From Lachnospiraceae bacterium (GTDB taxonomy: Bacteria; Bacillota; Clostridia; Lachnospirales; Lachnospiraceae): a stretch of DNA of 64,000 bases. The position numbers were made by a program, and so were the translations under genes. Within the stretch, counting starts at the first letter, position 1, and every line of letters begins with the position of its first letter. Of the stretch, positions 25,980-35,788 are shown in pieces. Where the stretch lies: positions 483,042 to 547,041 of the forward strand of contig JAFLSY010000001.1 of NCBI GenBank assembly GCA_022510745.1. The letters run 5' to 3'. The notes under the pieces were generated by a model. The model did no database searches and was not told the origin of the DNA. It saw only the letters and a list, made by a program, of their open reading frames with translations.

Positions 25980-28900
25980 AAAGCATTGAGGTATATGGAT
26001 TTAAATCCTTTGCAAATAAAATCACCTTTCAGTTTCATAACGGTATTACCGGCATTGTAGGCCCTAACGGCAGCGGAAAGAGCAATGTTGCCGACGCGGT
26101 GCGCTGGGTATTGGGCGAGCAGAGGATTAAGCAGCTGCGCGGTGCGTCCATGCAGGATGTCATTTTTTCAGGGACGGAAACCAGAAAGCCATTAAGCTAT
26201 GCTTATGTGGCCATTACACTGGATAATGCGGACCATCAGCTGGCGATTGATTATGATGAAGTGACGGTGGCCAGAAGAATATACCGTTCCGGAGAAAGTG
26301 AATATCTAATCAACGGTTCCGCCTGCAGACTGAAGGATGTCAATGAGCTTTTCTATGACACGGGTATCGGTAAAGAGGGTTATTCCATTATCGGTCAGGG
26401 GCAGATCGACAAGATATTGAGCGGTAAACCGGAGGAACGCCGAGAGCTTTTTGATGAAGCTGCCGGCATTGTTAAATTTAAGCGCAGAAAGTATGCCGCA
26501 CAGAAAAAGCTGGAGGATGAGAAGAATAATCTGGTACGCGTCAGCGATATTCTGGCAGAGTTGGAAAAGCAGGTTGGACCTTTGGAGAAACAGTCCGAGG
26601 TAGCCAGAATTTACTTGAAGAAAAAAGAAGAATTAAAGACCCTGGATGTGAATATGTTCCTGTTGGAGCATAACCGCTTAAAGGAGCAGTTAAATACGGT
26701 AGAGAGTAAGTATGAGATTGCTTCCGGGGATTTAAATACCATGGGAAGCCGCTTTGAAAGTATCAAAGAGGAATACGAACGGATTCAGACAGAAGTAGAA
26801 GAGTTAGAGGCGGCTATTGAACAGGCCCGTATCAATCTGACCGATACCAGTGTGCTTCGCGGAAAACTGGAAGGTGAGATCAATGTCTTAAAGGAGCAGA
26901 TCCGTTCAGCGAATGATAATGAACAGCATTTACAGAACAGGATCAAGGCGGTACAGGCCGGAATTGACGAGAAGAATGTAGATAAGGATAATATTCTGCA
27001 GGAGAAAGCGGAAATCGATGAGCAGGTAACCGCATTGGTCGTTCAGCGGGATGAAGCGAGAAATCTTTTAGAGCTGATTCAGAACCGCATTCAGGAACTG
27101 AATGATAAAATCGAAAGCGGTAAGAATACCATTATCGGCGAACTGAATCAGCGGGCCACTATTAAATCCAAGATGGGCCGCTATGATACCATGTTGGAGC
27201 AGATTGCCATCCGCAAGGCGGAGTTAAATTCCCGGCTTCTGCGTGCAAAATCCGATGAGGAAACCCATGAAGAAACTATCCGCCAGTTAAACAGCCGGTT
27301 TGAAGCGGTAACGGCGGAACTTTCCGAAATGAACGGAAAGGCCGGAGACATGGATAAGCAGCTCATTGGAATCAGGGAAGAACTGGTGAAAAAGGATGAT
27401 GCCTTGAGGGCTGCACAGGAGCAGTATCATCAGGAGAAGTCCAAGCTGGAGGCACTGTCCAACCTGACAGAACGCTATGAAGGCTACGGCGGCAGCGTGA
27501 AGAAGGTCATGGAGCAGAAGGAGAAAGAAAAAGGAATCATCGGTGTCGTGGCGGATATCATCAAGGTGGAGAAAAAATATGAAACCGCCATTGAAACCGC
27601 ATTGGGCGGCAATATCCAGAATATTGTAACGGATGATGAAGAAACCGCAAAGCGGATGATCGGGTTTTTAAAGGAAAACAAATTCGGACGCGCGACCTTT
27701 TTGCCCCTTACCAGTATCCAGAATCCTCAGGAGTTTAAAAATCCGGAAGCCTTAAAAGAAAAAGGCGTTATCGGTATGGCAGATGAATTGGTCGAACTGG
27801 ACAAGAAGTATAAGAATGTGGCCAAGGCCATGTTAGGAAGAATCGTAGTTGTTGACAATGTGGACAATGCGGTAAAGATTGCCAGAAAGTTTGACTATGG
27901 AATCAGAATGGTAACCGTTGAGGGCGAGCTGTTAGTACCGGGCGGCGCCATCAGCGGCGGCGCTTTTAAGAATAACAGTAATCTCTTAGGCAGACGGCGT
28001 GAAATAGAAGAGCTTGAGAAAAATGCGGACAAGCTCTTAAAGACCACGGAACGCCTGAATGAAGAGATTGAGGATTTAAAGAATACGCGTAATGGACTGC
28101 GCATGGAATTAGAGAGCCTCAAGGCGGATATTCAGAGAAAATTCATTGAACAGAATACCGCAAGGCTCAATGTGGAAACGGCCAGAGAGCGAATGGAGGA
28201 AGCGGAAGAAGGCTCCCGCTCCCTTAAGAACGAAGAGAAAGAAATTGAAAAGCAGATTTTAGACATTAAGAGCAGCAAAGAGGAAATTTTAAAAGAACTT
28301 TCTGCTTCCGAAGAACTAGAGAAAAACGTGGAGGAGCAGATTCTGCTTTTCCAAAAGGAATTAGAGGAGCAGAGGAGCGAAGAAACCGACAAAGCGGCAT
28401 TGGTATCGGAATGGGATGTCAAGGTAGAAAAAATGCTTCAGACGCAAGGTTTCCACCAACAGAATGTGGATCGTATCCTCGGGGAAATTGACAGGCTCTT
28501 AGAAGAGAAAAAAGAAATTGAAGAGGGACTTTTAGAGAACGTCCGAAGTAAGGAAGAAAAGCAGAAGAATATCGAAGAAATCCAAAAGACGATCGTTGCT
28601 TCCCATACTTCCCAGAGTCAGTCGCAAAAAGAACTGACGGAGAATATGGAAAAGAAGGAGACGTTAAGTGCCAAGCAGAAGAATTTCTTTAAGGAAAGAG
28701 AAGCACTGGCGGAGCAGATGACGGCTCTGGACAAGGAAGTATACAGGCTGAATACCCAGAAGGAGCGGTTGGAGGAGTCCATGGAAGCCCAGATCAATTA
28801 TATGTGGGATGAGTATGAGATTACCTTATCCGACGCTGCGGCTATCCGTGACGAAGAGATGAACGATCTGGCTGCGATGAAGAAGGAGATCGCTTCCATA

Positions 28901-29530
28901 AAAGAGCAGATTAAAAAGCTGGGGGATGTGAATGTCAACGCCATTGAGGATTATAAGAACCTGATGGAGCGTTATACTTTCTTAAAGAACCAGCACGATG
29001 ATCTGGTAGAGGCTGAAAAGACCTTAGAGGGTATTATTGAAGAGCTGGATACAGCCATGCGTAAACAGTTCAATGAAAAATTTGGAGAGATCACCAAAGA
29101 GTTTGACAAAGTATTTAAGGAATTGTTCGGCGGCGGTAAGGGCAGTCTGGAACTGATGGAGGATGAGGATATTCTGGAAGCGGGCATCCGTATTATTGCC
29201 CAGCCCCCCGGAAAGAAACTGCAGAACATGATGCAGCTTTCAGGTGGAGAAAAAGCACTGACAGCCATTGCGTTGTTGTTTGCCATTCAGAATCTAAAGC
29301 CTTCGCCTTTCTGTCTGTTGGACGAGATTGAGGCGGCGTTGGATGAATCCAACGTGGGACGTTTCGCAAGATATTTACATAAGCTGACAAAAAATACCCA
29401 GTTTATCGTTATCACGCACAGAAGGGGCACCATGGAAAAGGCGGACAGGCTATACGGTATTACCATGCAGGAGAAGGGCGTTTCCGCGCTTGTCAGTGTC
29501 AATCTGATTGATAAGGATCTGGAAGACTGA
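25970..29530 (+). CDS. smc: chromosome segregation ATPase SMC
   Basis: Long coiled-coil ATPase for chromosome condensation, 1186 residues. N-terminal Walker A VGPNGSGKSNVADA, central hinge about residues 510-650 (GVVADIIKVEKKYETAIETAL ... GAISGG) flanked by long Glu/Lys-rich coiled coils, C-terminal signature LSGGEKALTA and Walker B LLDEIEAALD. Start ATG 25970 gives the typical MYLKSIEVYGFKSF. Confidence 0.97.
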   Translation: MYLKSIEVYGFKSFANKITFQFHNGITGIVGPNGSGKSNVADAVRWVLGEQRIKQLRGASMQDVIFSGTETRKPLSYAYVAITLDNADHQLAIDYDEVTVARRIYRSGESEYLINGSACRLKDVNELFYDTGIGKEGYSIIGQGQIDKILSGKPEERRELFDEAAGIVKFKRRKYAAQKKLEDEKNNLVRVSDILAELEKQVGPLEKQSEVARIYLKKKEELKTLDVNMFLLEHNRLKEQLNTVESKYEIASGDLNTMGSRFESIKEEYERIQTEVEELEAAIEQARINLTDTSVLRGKLEGEINVLKEQIRSANDNEQHLQNRIKAVQAGIDEKNVDKDNILQEKAEIDEQVTALVVQRDEARNLLELIQNRIQELNDKIESGKNTIIGELNQRATIKSKMGRYDTMLEQIAIRKAELNSRLLRAKSDEETHEETIRQLNSRFEAVTAELSEMNGKAGDMDKQLIGIREELVKKDDALRAAQEQYHQEKSKLEALSNLTERYEGYGGSVKKVMEQKEKEKGIIGVVADIIKVEKKYETAIETALGGNIQNIVTDDEETAKRMIGFLKENKFGRATFLPLTSIQNPQEFKNPEALKEKGVIGMADELVELDKKYKNVAKAMLGRIVVVDNVDNAVKIARKFDYGIRMVTVEGELLVPGGAISGGAFKNNSNLLGRRREIEELEKNADKLLKTTERLNEEIEDLKNTRNGLRMELESLKADIQRKFIEQNTARLNVETARERMEEAEEGSRSLKNEEKEIEKQILDIKSSKEEILKELSASEELEKNVEEQILLFQKELEEQRSEETDKAALVSEWDVKVEKMLQTQGFHQQNVDRILGEIDRLLEEKKEIEEGLLENVRSKEEKQKNIEEIQKTIVASHTSQSQSQKELTENMEKKETLSAKQKNFFKEREALAEQMTALDKEVYRLNTQKERLEESMEAQINYMWDEYEITLSDAAAIRDEEMNDLAAMKKEIASIKEQIKKLGDVNVNAIEDYKNLMERYTFLKNQHDDLVEAEKTLEGIIEELDTAMRKQFNEKFGEITKEFDKVFKELFGGGKGSLELMEDEDILEAGIRIIAQPPGKKLQNMMQLSGGEKALTAIALLFAIQNLKPSPFCLLDEIEAALDESNVGRFARYLHKLTKNTQFIVITHRRGTMEKADRLYGITMQEKGVSALVSVNLIDKDLED

Positions 29531-29543
29531 TAGGAGCATATCT

Positions 29544-30512
29544 ATGAGTGAAGAAAAGAAGGGCTTTTTTGCCAGGCTAAAGAGCGGTTTAAAAAAGACC
29601 AGAGACAATATCGTAAGCGGTATAGATTCTGTCTTTAACGGTTTTTCCTCCATTGACGAAGAGTTCTATGAGGAACTGGAGGAGATCCTCATCATGGGCG
29701 ATATCGGCGTGAATGCCACGGAGGAAATCTTAGAGAGACTGAAAGAAGAAGTAAAGCGCCAGCACATCAAGGAACCGTCCGAATGCAAACAGCTCTTGAT
29801 TAACAGTATCAAGGAGCAGATGCAGGTGGGAGAAACCGCATATGAATTTGAAAAAGAACAGTCCATTATCATGGTGATCGGCGTAAACGGCGTGGGAAAA
29901 ACCACCACCGTAGGTAAACTGGCAGCAGTTTTAAAAGGACAGGGCAGAAAGGTGCTGATCGCCGCGGCGGATACTTTTCGTGCCGCTGCCGGCGGACAGT
30001 TAAAAGAATGGGCGGAGCGGGCCGGAGTGGATATGATCGGCGGAACTGAGGGTGCTGATCCGGCCAGCGTTGTATTTGACGCGGTATCCGCGGCGAAAGC
30101 CAGAAGAGCGGATATCCTGCTCATCGATACGGCTGGACGTCTGCACAATAAGAAAAACTTAATGGAAGAATTAAAGAAGATGAACCGCATCATCGATAGA
30201 GAATTTCCCGATGCGCACAGGGAGAATCTGATCGTGCTGGACGGTACGACAGGGCAGAATGCCCTGGTACAGGCAAGGGAATTCGGAGAGGCGGCAAGTT
30301 TGACAGGCATTGTGCTGACAAAGATGGACGGTACGGCAAAGGGCGGTATTGCAGTGGCAATTCAGTCCGAACTCCATGTACCTGTAAAATATATCGGTGT
30401 AGGAGAGACTTTGGAGGATTTACAGAAATTTGATTCTGATGAATTTGTAAATGCGCTCTTTGATGTGGCGGAAGATTCAGTAGAAGTGTCAGAAGAAGAT
30501 ACGGACATTTGA
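29544..30512 (+). CDS. ftsY: signal recognition particle receptor FtsY
   Basis: Membrane-associated SRP GTPase docking ribosomes to the translocon. NG domain: GVNGVGKTTTVGKLA, DTFRAAA, LLIDTAGRLHN, TKMDGTAKGG. The acidic A domain is very short here, as is usual in Firmicutes; 322 residues. Start ATG 29544 (MSEEKKGFFARL) follows TAGGAGC. It partners the Ffh protein encoded at 33.2 kb. Confidence 0.96.
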   Translation: MSEEKKGFFARLKSGLKKTRDNIVSGIDSVFNGFSSIDEEFYEELEEILIMGDIGVNATEEILERLKEEVKRQHIKEPSECKQLLINSIKEQMQVGETAYEFEKEQSIIMVIGVNGVGKTTTVGKLAAVLKGQGRKVLIAAADTFRAAAGGQLKEWAERAGVDMIGGTEGADPASVVFDAVSAAKARRADILLIDTAGRLHNKKNLMEELKKMNRIIDREFPDAHRENLIVLDGTTGQNALVQAREFGEAASLTGIVLTKMDGTAKGGIAVAIQSELHVPVKYIGVGETLEDLQKFDSDEFVNALFDVAEDSVEVSEEDTDI

Positions 30513-30528
30513 AAGTGAGGTTGTTACC

Positions 30529-31752
30529 ATGGAAGATAAGATGTTGACATTGGAGAAGTTTGAAGAAGCCTCCGAAATAGTAAAGAAGGTGACGCTGAAG
30601 ACCAAGTTGGTATACAGCGATTTCTTAAGCGCCCAGACAGGCAATAAGGTTTATTTAAAACCTGAAAATATGCAGTTTACGGGAGCTTATAAGGTGAGAG
30701 GCGCTTATTATGCCATGAGTACGCTTACAGAGGAGCAGAGAGCAAAAGGTGTAATCACTTCTTCCGCAGGCAATCATGCCCAGGGCGTGGCTTATGCAGC
30801 GCAGAGTTATGGCGTGAAGGCAACGATCGTAATGCCTGGTACGACACCCCTTATGAAAGTCAATCGTACCAAGAGTTACGGTGCGGAGGTAGTTCTTTAC
30901 GGGGATGTTTATGACGAAGCCTATGCAAAAGCCTGTGAACTGGCGGAAGAAAAGGGCTATACATTTATCCATCCGTTCAATGATCTGACGGTGGCAACCG
31001 GGCAGGGCACTATTGCCATGGAAATTTTTAAAGAGCTGCCTTTGGTGGACTGTATTCTTGTACCCATTGGCGGTGGCGGACTGGCGACGGGTGTATCTGC
31101 TCTGGCAAAGCTTTTGAATCCTAAGATTCAGGTGATCGGTGTAGAGCCGGCAGGTGCAAACTGTATGCAGGAATCCTTAAAGGCCGGGAAAGTGGTGACA
31201 CTGGAAAATGTCAATACCATTGCGGACGGTACCGCTGTGAAGACGCCGGGAGATAAGCTGCTTCCCTACATAAAGCAGAATCTGGACGATATTATCACTG
31301 TAGCAGATGAGGAGCTGGTGGTAGCGTTTTTGGATATGGTGGAGAATCATAAAATGGTGGTGGAGAACTCGGGGCTTCTGACTGTAGCGGCTTTAAAGCA
31401 TCTGCAGTTAAAGGACAAGAAGATAGTCTCCATCCTAAGCGGCGGTAATATGGATATCATCACCATGTCTTCCGTAGTACAGCAGGGATTGATCTTCAGG
31501 GATCGTATTTTTACCGTTTCCGTGCTTTTGCCGGATAAACCGGGACAGCTCTGTAAGGTAGCGGATATTGTTGCAAAATTGAATGGTAATGTGATTAAAC
31601 TGGAGCATAATCAGTTTGTATCCACAAACCGAAATGCGGCAGTGGAGCTTCAGATTACCATGGAAGCTTTCGGTACAGAGCATAAAAATGAGATTATGAA
31701 AGCTTTGGAAAGCGGAGGCTATCGCCCCAAACTAATCCGCACCATTTTATAA
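30529..31752 (+). CDS. ilvA: threonine ammonia-lyase with ACT domain
   Basis: PLP enzyme making 2-oxobutanoate from threonine, 407 residues. PLP Lys55 in FTGAYKVRGA, SAGNHAQGVA, PIGGGGLATG. The C-terminal 75 residues form one ACT-like domain (VSVLLPDKPGQLCKVADIV), the arrangement of the TdcB-like short form often annotated IlvA. It lies between ftsY and ylxM, not in a branched-chain operon, so biosynthetic or catabolic role is open. Confidence 0.9.
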   Translation: MEDKMLTLEKFEEASEIVKKVTLKTKLVYSDFLSAQTGNKVYLKPENMQFTGAYKVRGAYYAMSTLTEEQRAKGVITSSAGNHAQGVAYAAQSYGVKATIVMPGTTPLMKVNRTKSYGAEVVLYGDVYDEAYAKACELAEEKGYTFIHPFNDLTVATGQGTIAMEIFKELPLVDCILVPIGGGGLATGVSALAKLLNPKIQVIGVEPAGANCMQESLKAGKVVTLENVNTIADGTAVKTPGDKLLPYIKQNLDDIITVADEELVVAFLDMVENHKMVVENSGLLTVAALKHLQLKDKKIVSILSGGNMDIITMSSVVQQGLIFRDRIFTVSVLLPDKPGQLCKVADIVAKLNGNVIKLEHNQFVSTNRNAAVELQITMEAFGTEHKNEIMKALESGGYRPKLIRTIL

Positions 31753-31758
31753 TTTACC

Positions 31759-31789
31759 AAAATCCGCATATGCTATGTATGCGGATTTT
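31759..31789 (+). terminator. terminator after threonine ammonia-lyase
   Basis: AAAATCCGCATA (31759-31770) is complementary to TATGCGGATTTT (31778-31789), seven-base loop; the T-run is short. Confidence 0.8.
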
Positions 31790-31852
31790 GTCTACGGGAA
31801 GTAAGACTTCGGATAGGGATCGTAAGTCGGTTTGCATGAGGAGGGAGAGGTT

Positions 31853-32725
31853 ATGCAGAAAGAAAAAGTAAATATCAGAAAAGTAATTAAGAATTATGTT
31901 TTGATGACCGCAGCCTGTTTTTGCTATGCGGTAGCGATCAGTTTGTTTTTAACCCCCAATGAGCTTTCTACGGGAGGTGTTACCGGTATTGCCATTATAC
32001 TCAGTCGCGTGACTTCTCTAAATACCGGTCTGCTCTTTTTGCTTTTGAACATTCCGATCCTGTGCGTAGGCGCATGGAAATTCGGTATCAAATTTATTAT
32101 ATCCACCGGCTATTGCACTCTGTTAATTTCTTTCTTTACAGACGCACTAACAGGTATACAGGCACTGACCACAGATCCGCTTTTGGCTGCACTGACGGGA
32201 GCGGTTCTGATTGCCGTAGGATTGGGAGGTGTTTTTCATGCAGGCTCCACCACCGGCGGAATGGATATTGTTGTAAAACTGCTGCGATTAAAGTTTCCCT
32301 ACATGAAAACGGGCGCGCTCTTTTTGGTAGCGGATGTTACGGTGGTGGCTTTTTCGGCATTGGTTTTTCGGGATGTGGAAAAGGCTCTCTATGCCGGGAT
32401 AACGGTTTTTGTTACTTCCTTTACGCTGGATTTGGTGCTCTATGGAAGGGACGGTGCGAAGCTGATTTATATTATCAGTGATAAGGCAGAACATATAGCA
32501 GACAGACTTTTAAAAGAATTGGATATCGGTGTGACCTATATCAGGGGACAGGGAGCTTACAGCGGACGGGATAAGAAGGTTATACTCTGCGTGATGAGAA
32601 AGCAGTTAGCTCCTAAAGCGGAGCAGATTATCAGGGAAGAGGACACGGAAGCATTTCTGATCATCACCAGCGCAACGGAAATCTACGGAGAGGGCTATAA
32701 AAGCTTTTTTGAAGAAAAACTTTGA
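31853..32725 (+). CDS. YitT family membrane protein (DUF161/DUF2179)
   Basis: Membrane protein of 290 residues with about five or six N-terminal spans, including LLFLLLNIPILCVGAW and AALTGAVLIAVGLGG, and a conserved GSTTGGMDIVVKLL segment. The C-terminal 90 residues are the soluble DUF2179 domain (ISDKAEHIADRLLKELDIGVT ... ITSATEIYGEGY). Start ATG 31853 follows GGAGGGAGAGG. Function of the family is unknown. Confidence 0.88.
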   Translation: MQKEKVNIRKVIKNYVLMTAACFCYAVAISLFLTPNELSTGGVTGIAIILSRVTSLNTGLLFLLLNIPILCVGAWKFGIKFIISTGYCTLLISFFTDALTGIQALTTDPLLAALTGAVLIAVGLGGVFHAGSTTGGMDIVVKLLRLKFPYMKTGALFLVADVTVVAFSALVFRDVEKALYAGITVFVTSFTLDLVLYGRDGAKLIYIISDKAEHIADRLLKELDIGVTYIRGQGAYSGRDKKVILCVMRKQLAPKAEQIIREEDTEAFLIITSATEIYGEGYKSFFEEKL

Positions 32726-32772
32726 AAAACGTAGTTCCGTGATGCCAATAAAAAGGTGTCAAGAAAAAATAC

Positions 32773-32801
32773 TTGACAGGCGCATGGATTTCGTGTATGC
32801 T
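32773..32801 (+). promoter_or_regulatory. promoter for ylxM-ffh
   Basis: TTGACA (32773-32778), 17-base spacer, TATGCT (32796-32801). Confidence 0.7.
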
Positions 32802-32846
32802 ACCTATTGTGTCGGCAACAGAGGTTGAAGAGAGGCTTTCTTCAGG

Positions 32847-33200
32847 ATGGAAAAGATTGTTGAACTAGGTCTTTTATATGATTTTTACGGGGAACTGCTG
32901 ACGGAGCACCAGCGCAGGATTTATGAGGACGCGGTATTTCAGGATATGTCCTTAGCAGAGATTGCCGAAGAGGCGGGGATCAGCAGACAGGGCGTACATG
33001 ATCTGCTGAGGCGCTGTGACAAGCTGCTGCTTGGCTATGAATCCAAACTGCATCTGGCAGAACGTTTTATGGAAGCCAAGAAGACCGTAAAAGAGATTCT
33101 GCGGCTGGCGGAGGAGGCCTCCGAAAGCGGCGGGGGCGGACAGACAGAGCAGCTAAAGGAGATACAGAAACTGAGTAACAGGCTGTTGGAAGAGCTTTAA
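32847..33200 (+). CDS. ylxM: YlxM family helix-turn-helix protein
   Basis: Small helical protein of 117 residues with a sigma-factor-region-4-like helix-turn-helix (MSLAEIAEEAGISRQGVHDLLRR). YlxM is encoded directly before ffh across Firmicutes and is thought to act with the SRP in Gram-positive bacteria. Possible weak RBS GAGAGG lies 15 bases ahead of the ATG. Confidence 0.92.
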   Translation: MEKIVELGLLYDFYGELLTEHQRRIYEDAVFQDMSLAEIAEEAGISRQGVHDLLRRCDKLLLGYESKLHLAERFMEAKKTVKEILRLAEEASESGGGGQTEQLKEIQKLSNRLLEEL

Positions 33201-33234
33201 ATGACTTGAGTGATTTTTCCTGTAAGGAGTGCAT

Positions 33235-34596
33235 ATGGCATTTGAGAGTTTAACGGATAAACTACAGAGAGTATTTAAAAACTTAAGAAGCAAAGGCCGT
33301 TTAACCGAGGAAGATGTCAAGAGTGCACTGAAAGAAGTTAAAATGGCGCTTTTGGAAGCGGACGTAAGCTTCCGGGTGGTCAAGCAGTTTATCAAGTCCG
33401 TGGAAGAGCGGGCGGTGGGAACCGATGTGTTAAACGGTTTGAATCCTGCCCAGATGGTCATCAAGATAGTAAATGAAGAAATGATTGCCTTAATGGGCTC
33501 CGAAACCACGGAGATTCAAATGCAGCCCGGAAAGGCAATTACCGTCATTATGATGGCGGGTCTGCAAGGTGCCGGTAAAACGACTACCACTGCAAAGATT
33601 GCGGGTAAGCTGAAACTGAAGGGTAAAAGGCCCCTGTTGGTAGCCTGTGATATTTATCGTCCCGCTGCAATCGAACAGCTGCAGATAAACGGTGCAAAGC
33701 AGGAAGTGGAGGTCTTCTCCATGGGAGCCGGGCACAAGCCTGCGGACATTGCGGCTGCAGCCTTGGAGCATGCGTCAAAAAAGGACTGCAACGTGGTGAT
33801 TCTGGATACCGCCGGACGGCTGCATATCGATGAGGATATGATGGCGGAACTGCAGGAGATCAAAACCAGAATTGCGGTTCATCAAACCCTGTTAGTGGTG
33901 GACGCTATGACCGGTCAGGACGCGGTAAATGTGGCCAAAGAGTTTGACGAGAAGGTGGGCGTTGACGGCGTGGTACTCTCCAAGATGGACGGCGATACCA
34001 GAGGTGGTGCGGCGCTTTCCGTAAAGGCCGTGACCGGCAAGCCGATTCTCTATGTTGGTATGGGAGAAAAGCTTTCCGATTTGGAGCAGTTCTATCCGGA
34101 CCGTATGGCAAGCCGGATTTTAGGCATGGGTGATGTCCTGTCTTTGATCGACAAAGTACAGGCTAACATAGATATCGATGCGGACAAAGAAAAAGAAATG
34201 GCTGCCCGCATGAAGAAGGGGAAATTCGATTTTGAAGATTACCTGGAGAGTATGAAGCAGATGAGAAATATGGGCGGGCTTTCCGCTATTCTGGGGATGC
34301 TGCCCGGCATGGGAAGCAAGCTGGGAGATATTGAGTCCATGGTGGACGAAAAGCAGTTAGCTCACATGGAAGCGATCGTACTGTCCATGACCCCGAAGGA
34401 AAGACAGAATCCCAAACTTTTAAATCCCCAGCGCAAGTTTAGGATTGCAAAGGGCGCGGGGGTGGATGTGGCGGAGGTAAACCGCTTTGTGAAGCAGTTT
34501 GAGCAGAGCCAGAAGATGATGAAGCAGTTTAGCGGCGGTAAGCACAAAGGCTTCGGTTTCCCCGGTATGGGGGGCAGGGGAAGATTTCCCTTTTAA
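33235..34596 (+). CDS. ffh: signal recognition particle protein Ffh
   Basis: SRP54-type GTPase, 453 residues. NG domain: GLQGAGKTTTTAK, VACDIYRPAA, ILDTAGRLH, SKMDGDTRGGAA. C-terminal Met-rich M domain binds SRP RNA and signal sequences (MKQMRNMGGLSAILGMLPGM). Start ATG 33235 follows AAGGAG; a GTG six bases earlier overlaps the ribosome site. The 4.5S RNA gene is not in this window. Confidence 0.97.
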   Translation: MAFESLTDKLQRVFKNLRSKGRLTEEDVKSALKEVKMALLEADVSFRVVKQFIKSVEERAVGTDVLNGLNPAQMVIKIVNEEMIALMGSETTEIQMQPGKAITVIMMAGLQGAGKTTTTAKIAGKLKLKGKRPLLVACDIYRPAAIEQLQINGAKQEVEVFSMGAGHKPADIAAAALEHASKKDCNVVILDTAGRLHIDEDMMAELQEIKTRIAVHQTLLVVDAMTGQDAVNVAKEFDEKVGVDGVVLSKMDGDTRGGAALSVKAVTGKPILYVGMGEKLSDLEQFYPDRMASRILGMGDVLSLIDKVQANIDIDADKEKEMAARMKKGKFDFEDYLESMKQMRNMGGLSAILGMLPGMGSKLGDIESMVDEKQLAHMEAIVLSMTPKERQNPKLLNPQRKFRIAKGAGVDVAEVNRFVKQFEQSQKMMKQFSGGKHKGFGFPGMGGRGRFPF

Positions 34597-34684
34597 ATGA
34601 GTCAGATATGGAATTTTCAAAAGAAAAGCTCCTTATCCTAAATATAATGATTTGCCCGTTTACAGGGCAGAAAGAGAGGAAAAA

Positions 34685-34930
34685 ATGGCAGTTAAAATCA
34701 GATTAAGAAGAATGGGACAGAAGAAGGCTCCTTTTTATAGAATCGTGGTAGCTGATTCCCGTTCTCCCAGAGATGGAAAGTGCATCGAAGAAATTGGTAC
34801 TTACGACCCCAGCACGGATCCCAGCACCTTTAAGATTGACGAGGAACTGGCAAAGAAATGGCTGGCTAACGGTGCGCAGCCTACGGAAGTTGTAGGTAAG
34901 CTTTTCAAGGCAGCCGGCATTGAGAAATAG
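34685..34930 (+). CDS. rpsP: 30S ribosomal protein S16
   Basis: Ribosomal protein of 81 residues with the canonical [19 protein letters not shown] start and the later LGTYDP-like EIGTYDP motif. Start ATG 34685 follows AGAGAGGA; an in-frame upstream start at 34652 would add an implausible tail. Confidence 0.97.
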   Translation: MAVKIRLRRMGQKKAPFYRIVVADSRSPRDGKCIEEIGTYDPSTDPSTFKIDEELAKKWLANGAQPTEVVGKLFKAAGIEK

Positions 34931-34969
34931 TGATCAGGTTTCTTATAACGGTATGCCCGGAGGTGGATT

Positions 34970-35197
34970 ATGAAGGAATTAGTTGAAGTTATTGCAAAAG
35001 CGCTTGTGGACAATCCGGATGAAGTGGTGGTAACAGAAAAGACAGAGGGAAGAAATGTCACTGTTGAGCTTCATGTTGCGCCTTCCGATATGGGTAAAGT
35101 GATCGGAAAACAGGGAAGAATTGCAAAAGCAATCCGTTCCGTTGTAAAGGCGGCATCATCCAAAGACAATAAGAGAGTGGATGTGGAAATCATCTGA
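34970..35197 (+). CDS. khpA: KH-domain RNA-binding protein KhpA
   Basis: 75-residue RNA-binding protein with one KH domain; the GxxG loop is VIGKQGRIAKAIRSVV. KhpA/KhpB influence cell size and translation in Firmicutes. Between rpsP and rimM as usual (formerly YlqC). Confidence 0.94.
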   Translation: MKELVEVIAKALVDNPDEVVVTEKTEGRNVTVELHVAPSDMGKVIGKQGRIAKAIRSVVKAASSKDNKRVDVEII

Positions 35198-35203
35198 TGA
35201 GGC

Positions 35204-35230
35204 GGGGACGTTCCTTTGAGCGTCCCTGTT
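35204..35230 (+). repeat. GGGACG/CGTCCC hairpin, REP-like or weak terminator
   Basis: GGGACG (35205-35210) is complementary to CGTCCC (35221-35226), followed by TGTTTT. It lies within the khpA-rimM gap and resembles the GGGAC-TTCCTTT-GTCCC palindromes spread in many Firmicutes genomes. Confidence 0.45.
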
Positions 35231-35254
35231 TTACATCATGGAAAGGGAAGAGAT

Positions 35255-35788
35255 ATGGAAGATATTTTAAAGGTAGGTATTATCACCTCTCCCCACGGAA
35301 TCAAGGGGGAAGTGAAGGTATACCCCACAACGGACGATCCCAAACGTTTTAAGCGTTTAAAGCAAGTGCTGTTGGATACGGGCAGAGAAAAGCATGTGAT
35401 GGAAATAGAAGGTGTGAAGTTCTTTAAAAACATGGTGATCGTGAAATTTAAAGGACTGGATACACCGGAGGATGCGCAAAAGTATAGGCAGAAAGAGCTG
35501 TATGTGGAGCGGAAGGACGCTGTAAGGCTGCAAAAGGACGAATATTTTATTGCGGATCTGATCGGGCTGCGGGTGGAAGATGAGGAAGGGAAGCGTGTGG
35601 GTGTGCTGACCGACGTGATTACCACGGGTGCCAATGACGTCTATGCAGTATCCTTCACAGAGGACAGCGCTTACGGTCCTGCGGGAGGGGAAGTACTGCT
35701 TCCCGCTATTAAGCAGTGTGTCCTGCAGATTTCCATAGAAGAAGAGAAAATGGTAGTGCATGTAATGGAGGGGCTGTTGCAGTCATGA
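35255..35788 (+). CDS. rimM: 16S rRNA processing protein RimM
   Basis: 30S maturation factor, 177 residues. N-terminal VGIITSPHGIKGEVKVYP, then the PRC-barrel region (YFIADLIGLRV ... LLPAI). Start ATG 35255 follows GGAAGAG. Its stop overlaps the trmD start (ATGA). Confidence 0.94.
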   Translation: MEDILKVGIITSPHGIKGEVKVYPTTDDPKRFKRLKQVLLDTGREKHVMEIEGVKFFKNMVIVKFKGLDTPEDAQKYRQKELYVERKDAVRLQKDEYFIADLIGLRVEDEEGKRVGVLTDVITTGANDVYAVSFTEDSAYGPAGGEVLLPAIKQCVLQISIEEEKMVVHVMEGLLQS